DNA from: an uncultured Alistipes sp.
Lineage (GTDB): Bacteria > Bacteroidota > Bacteroidia > Bacteroidales > Rikenellaceae
NCBI GenBank assembly: GCA_944321945.1
Contig: CALUNE010000005.1
Coordinates: 1 to 64,000, forward strand
DNA: 64,000 nucleotides
Direction: 5' to 3'
Part shown: positions 63,999 to 64,000 of the stretch, piece after piece
Position numbering within the stretch: the first letter of the stretch is position 1
Layout of the letters: the number at the start of each line of letters is the position of its first letter
Notes under the pieces: model-generated
What the model was told of the DNA's origin: nothing
Database searches by the model: none
The model's input: the letters and a program-made list of their open reading frames with translations, nothing else
Translations under genes and position numbers: made by a program

Positions 63999-64000
63999 TT

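Overview
The window is GC-rich Bacteroidota DNA, most likely from an Alistipes-like gut member of the Rikenellaceae. The lineage is supported by promoters of the Bacteroidota form (TTTG, about 20 bases, TAnnTTTG), by outer-membrane barrel proteins of Bacteroidota type, by a Bacteroidota-type tyrosine integrase, and by a BtuG-like surface B12 system. The genus is an inference from base composition and gene content.

Positions 1-2634 look like the end of an integrated element. They hold a DUF6043-like gene, a tyrosine integrase and, just upstream of the integrase, a 23-base remnant matching the 3' end of a tRNA-Leu followed by a terminator, so this is probably the attachment site. Next come a frameshifted small exported peptide gene and a large outer-membrane barrel protein (3201-5654). 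Positions 5920-10478 form an organoarsenical resistance region: an ArsR repressor with two matching operators, ArsF-like, ArsG-like, thioredoxin-like and ArsP-like proteins, and a second ArsP-type permease. An AraC regulator diverges from a complete RND tripartite efflux operon (11744-17271). A Fur-family regulator and a zinc/cadmium P-type ATPase are divergent around two identical 17-bp palindromes.

Positions 20002-22079 hold a DUF6064-like membrane protein and a two-subunit ThrE exporter. The anaerobic ribonucleotide reductase genes nrdD-nrdG lie behind a cobalamin riboswitch. Polyprenyl-phosphate-sugar enzymes follow (GT39, GtrA, GT87, Dol-P-Man synthase), then AlkD. A second cobalamin riboswitch precedes a BtuG-like/lipoprotein/BtuB-like B12 uptake operon. 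GNAT, AsmA, MutY, a Ca/Na antiporter and a ZIP transporter complete the middle part.

The right third is nucleotide biosynthesis. pyrC-carA-carB-(two AT-rich orphan genes)-pyrK-pyrD-pyrF-(glutaredoxin-like)-pyrE-pyrB encodes every step of de novo UMP synthesis. purE-K-L-C-F-M-N-H follows, covering much of IMP synthesis; purD and purB are not in the window. The most interesting signals are regulatory. The pyr operon starts with a consensus promoter, a 33-codon leader ORF ending in a T-rich tract, and a terminator hairpin that overlaps the leader stop codon, an architecture like the UTP-sensing pyrBI attenuator of enterobacteria. The pur operon has a parallel arrangement: a promoter with a palindrome over the -7 box, a 56-codon leader ORF and a hairpin. 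PyrB carries a C-terminal four-cysteine zinc domain resembling that of PyrI, without the PyrI nucleotide-binding domain.
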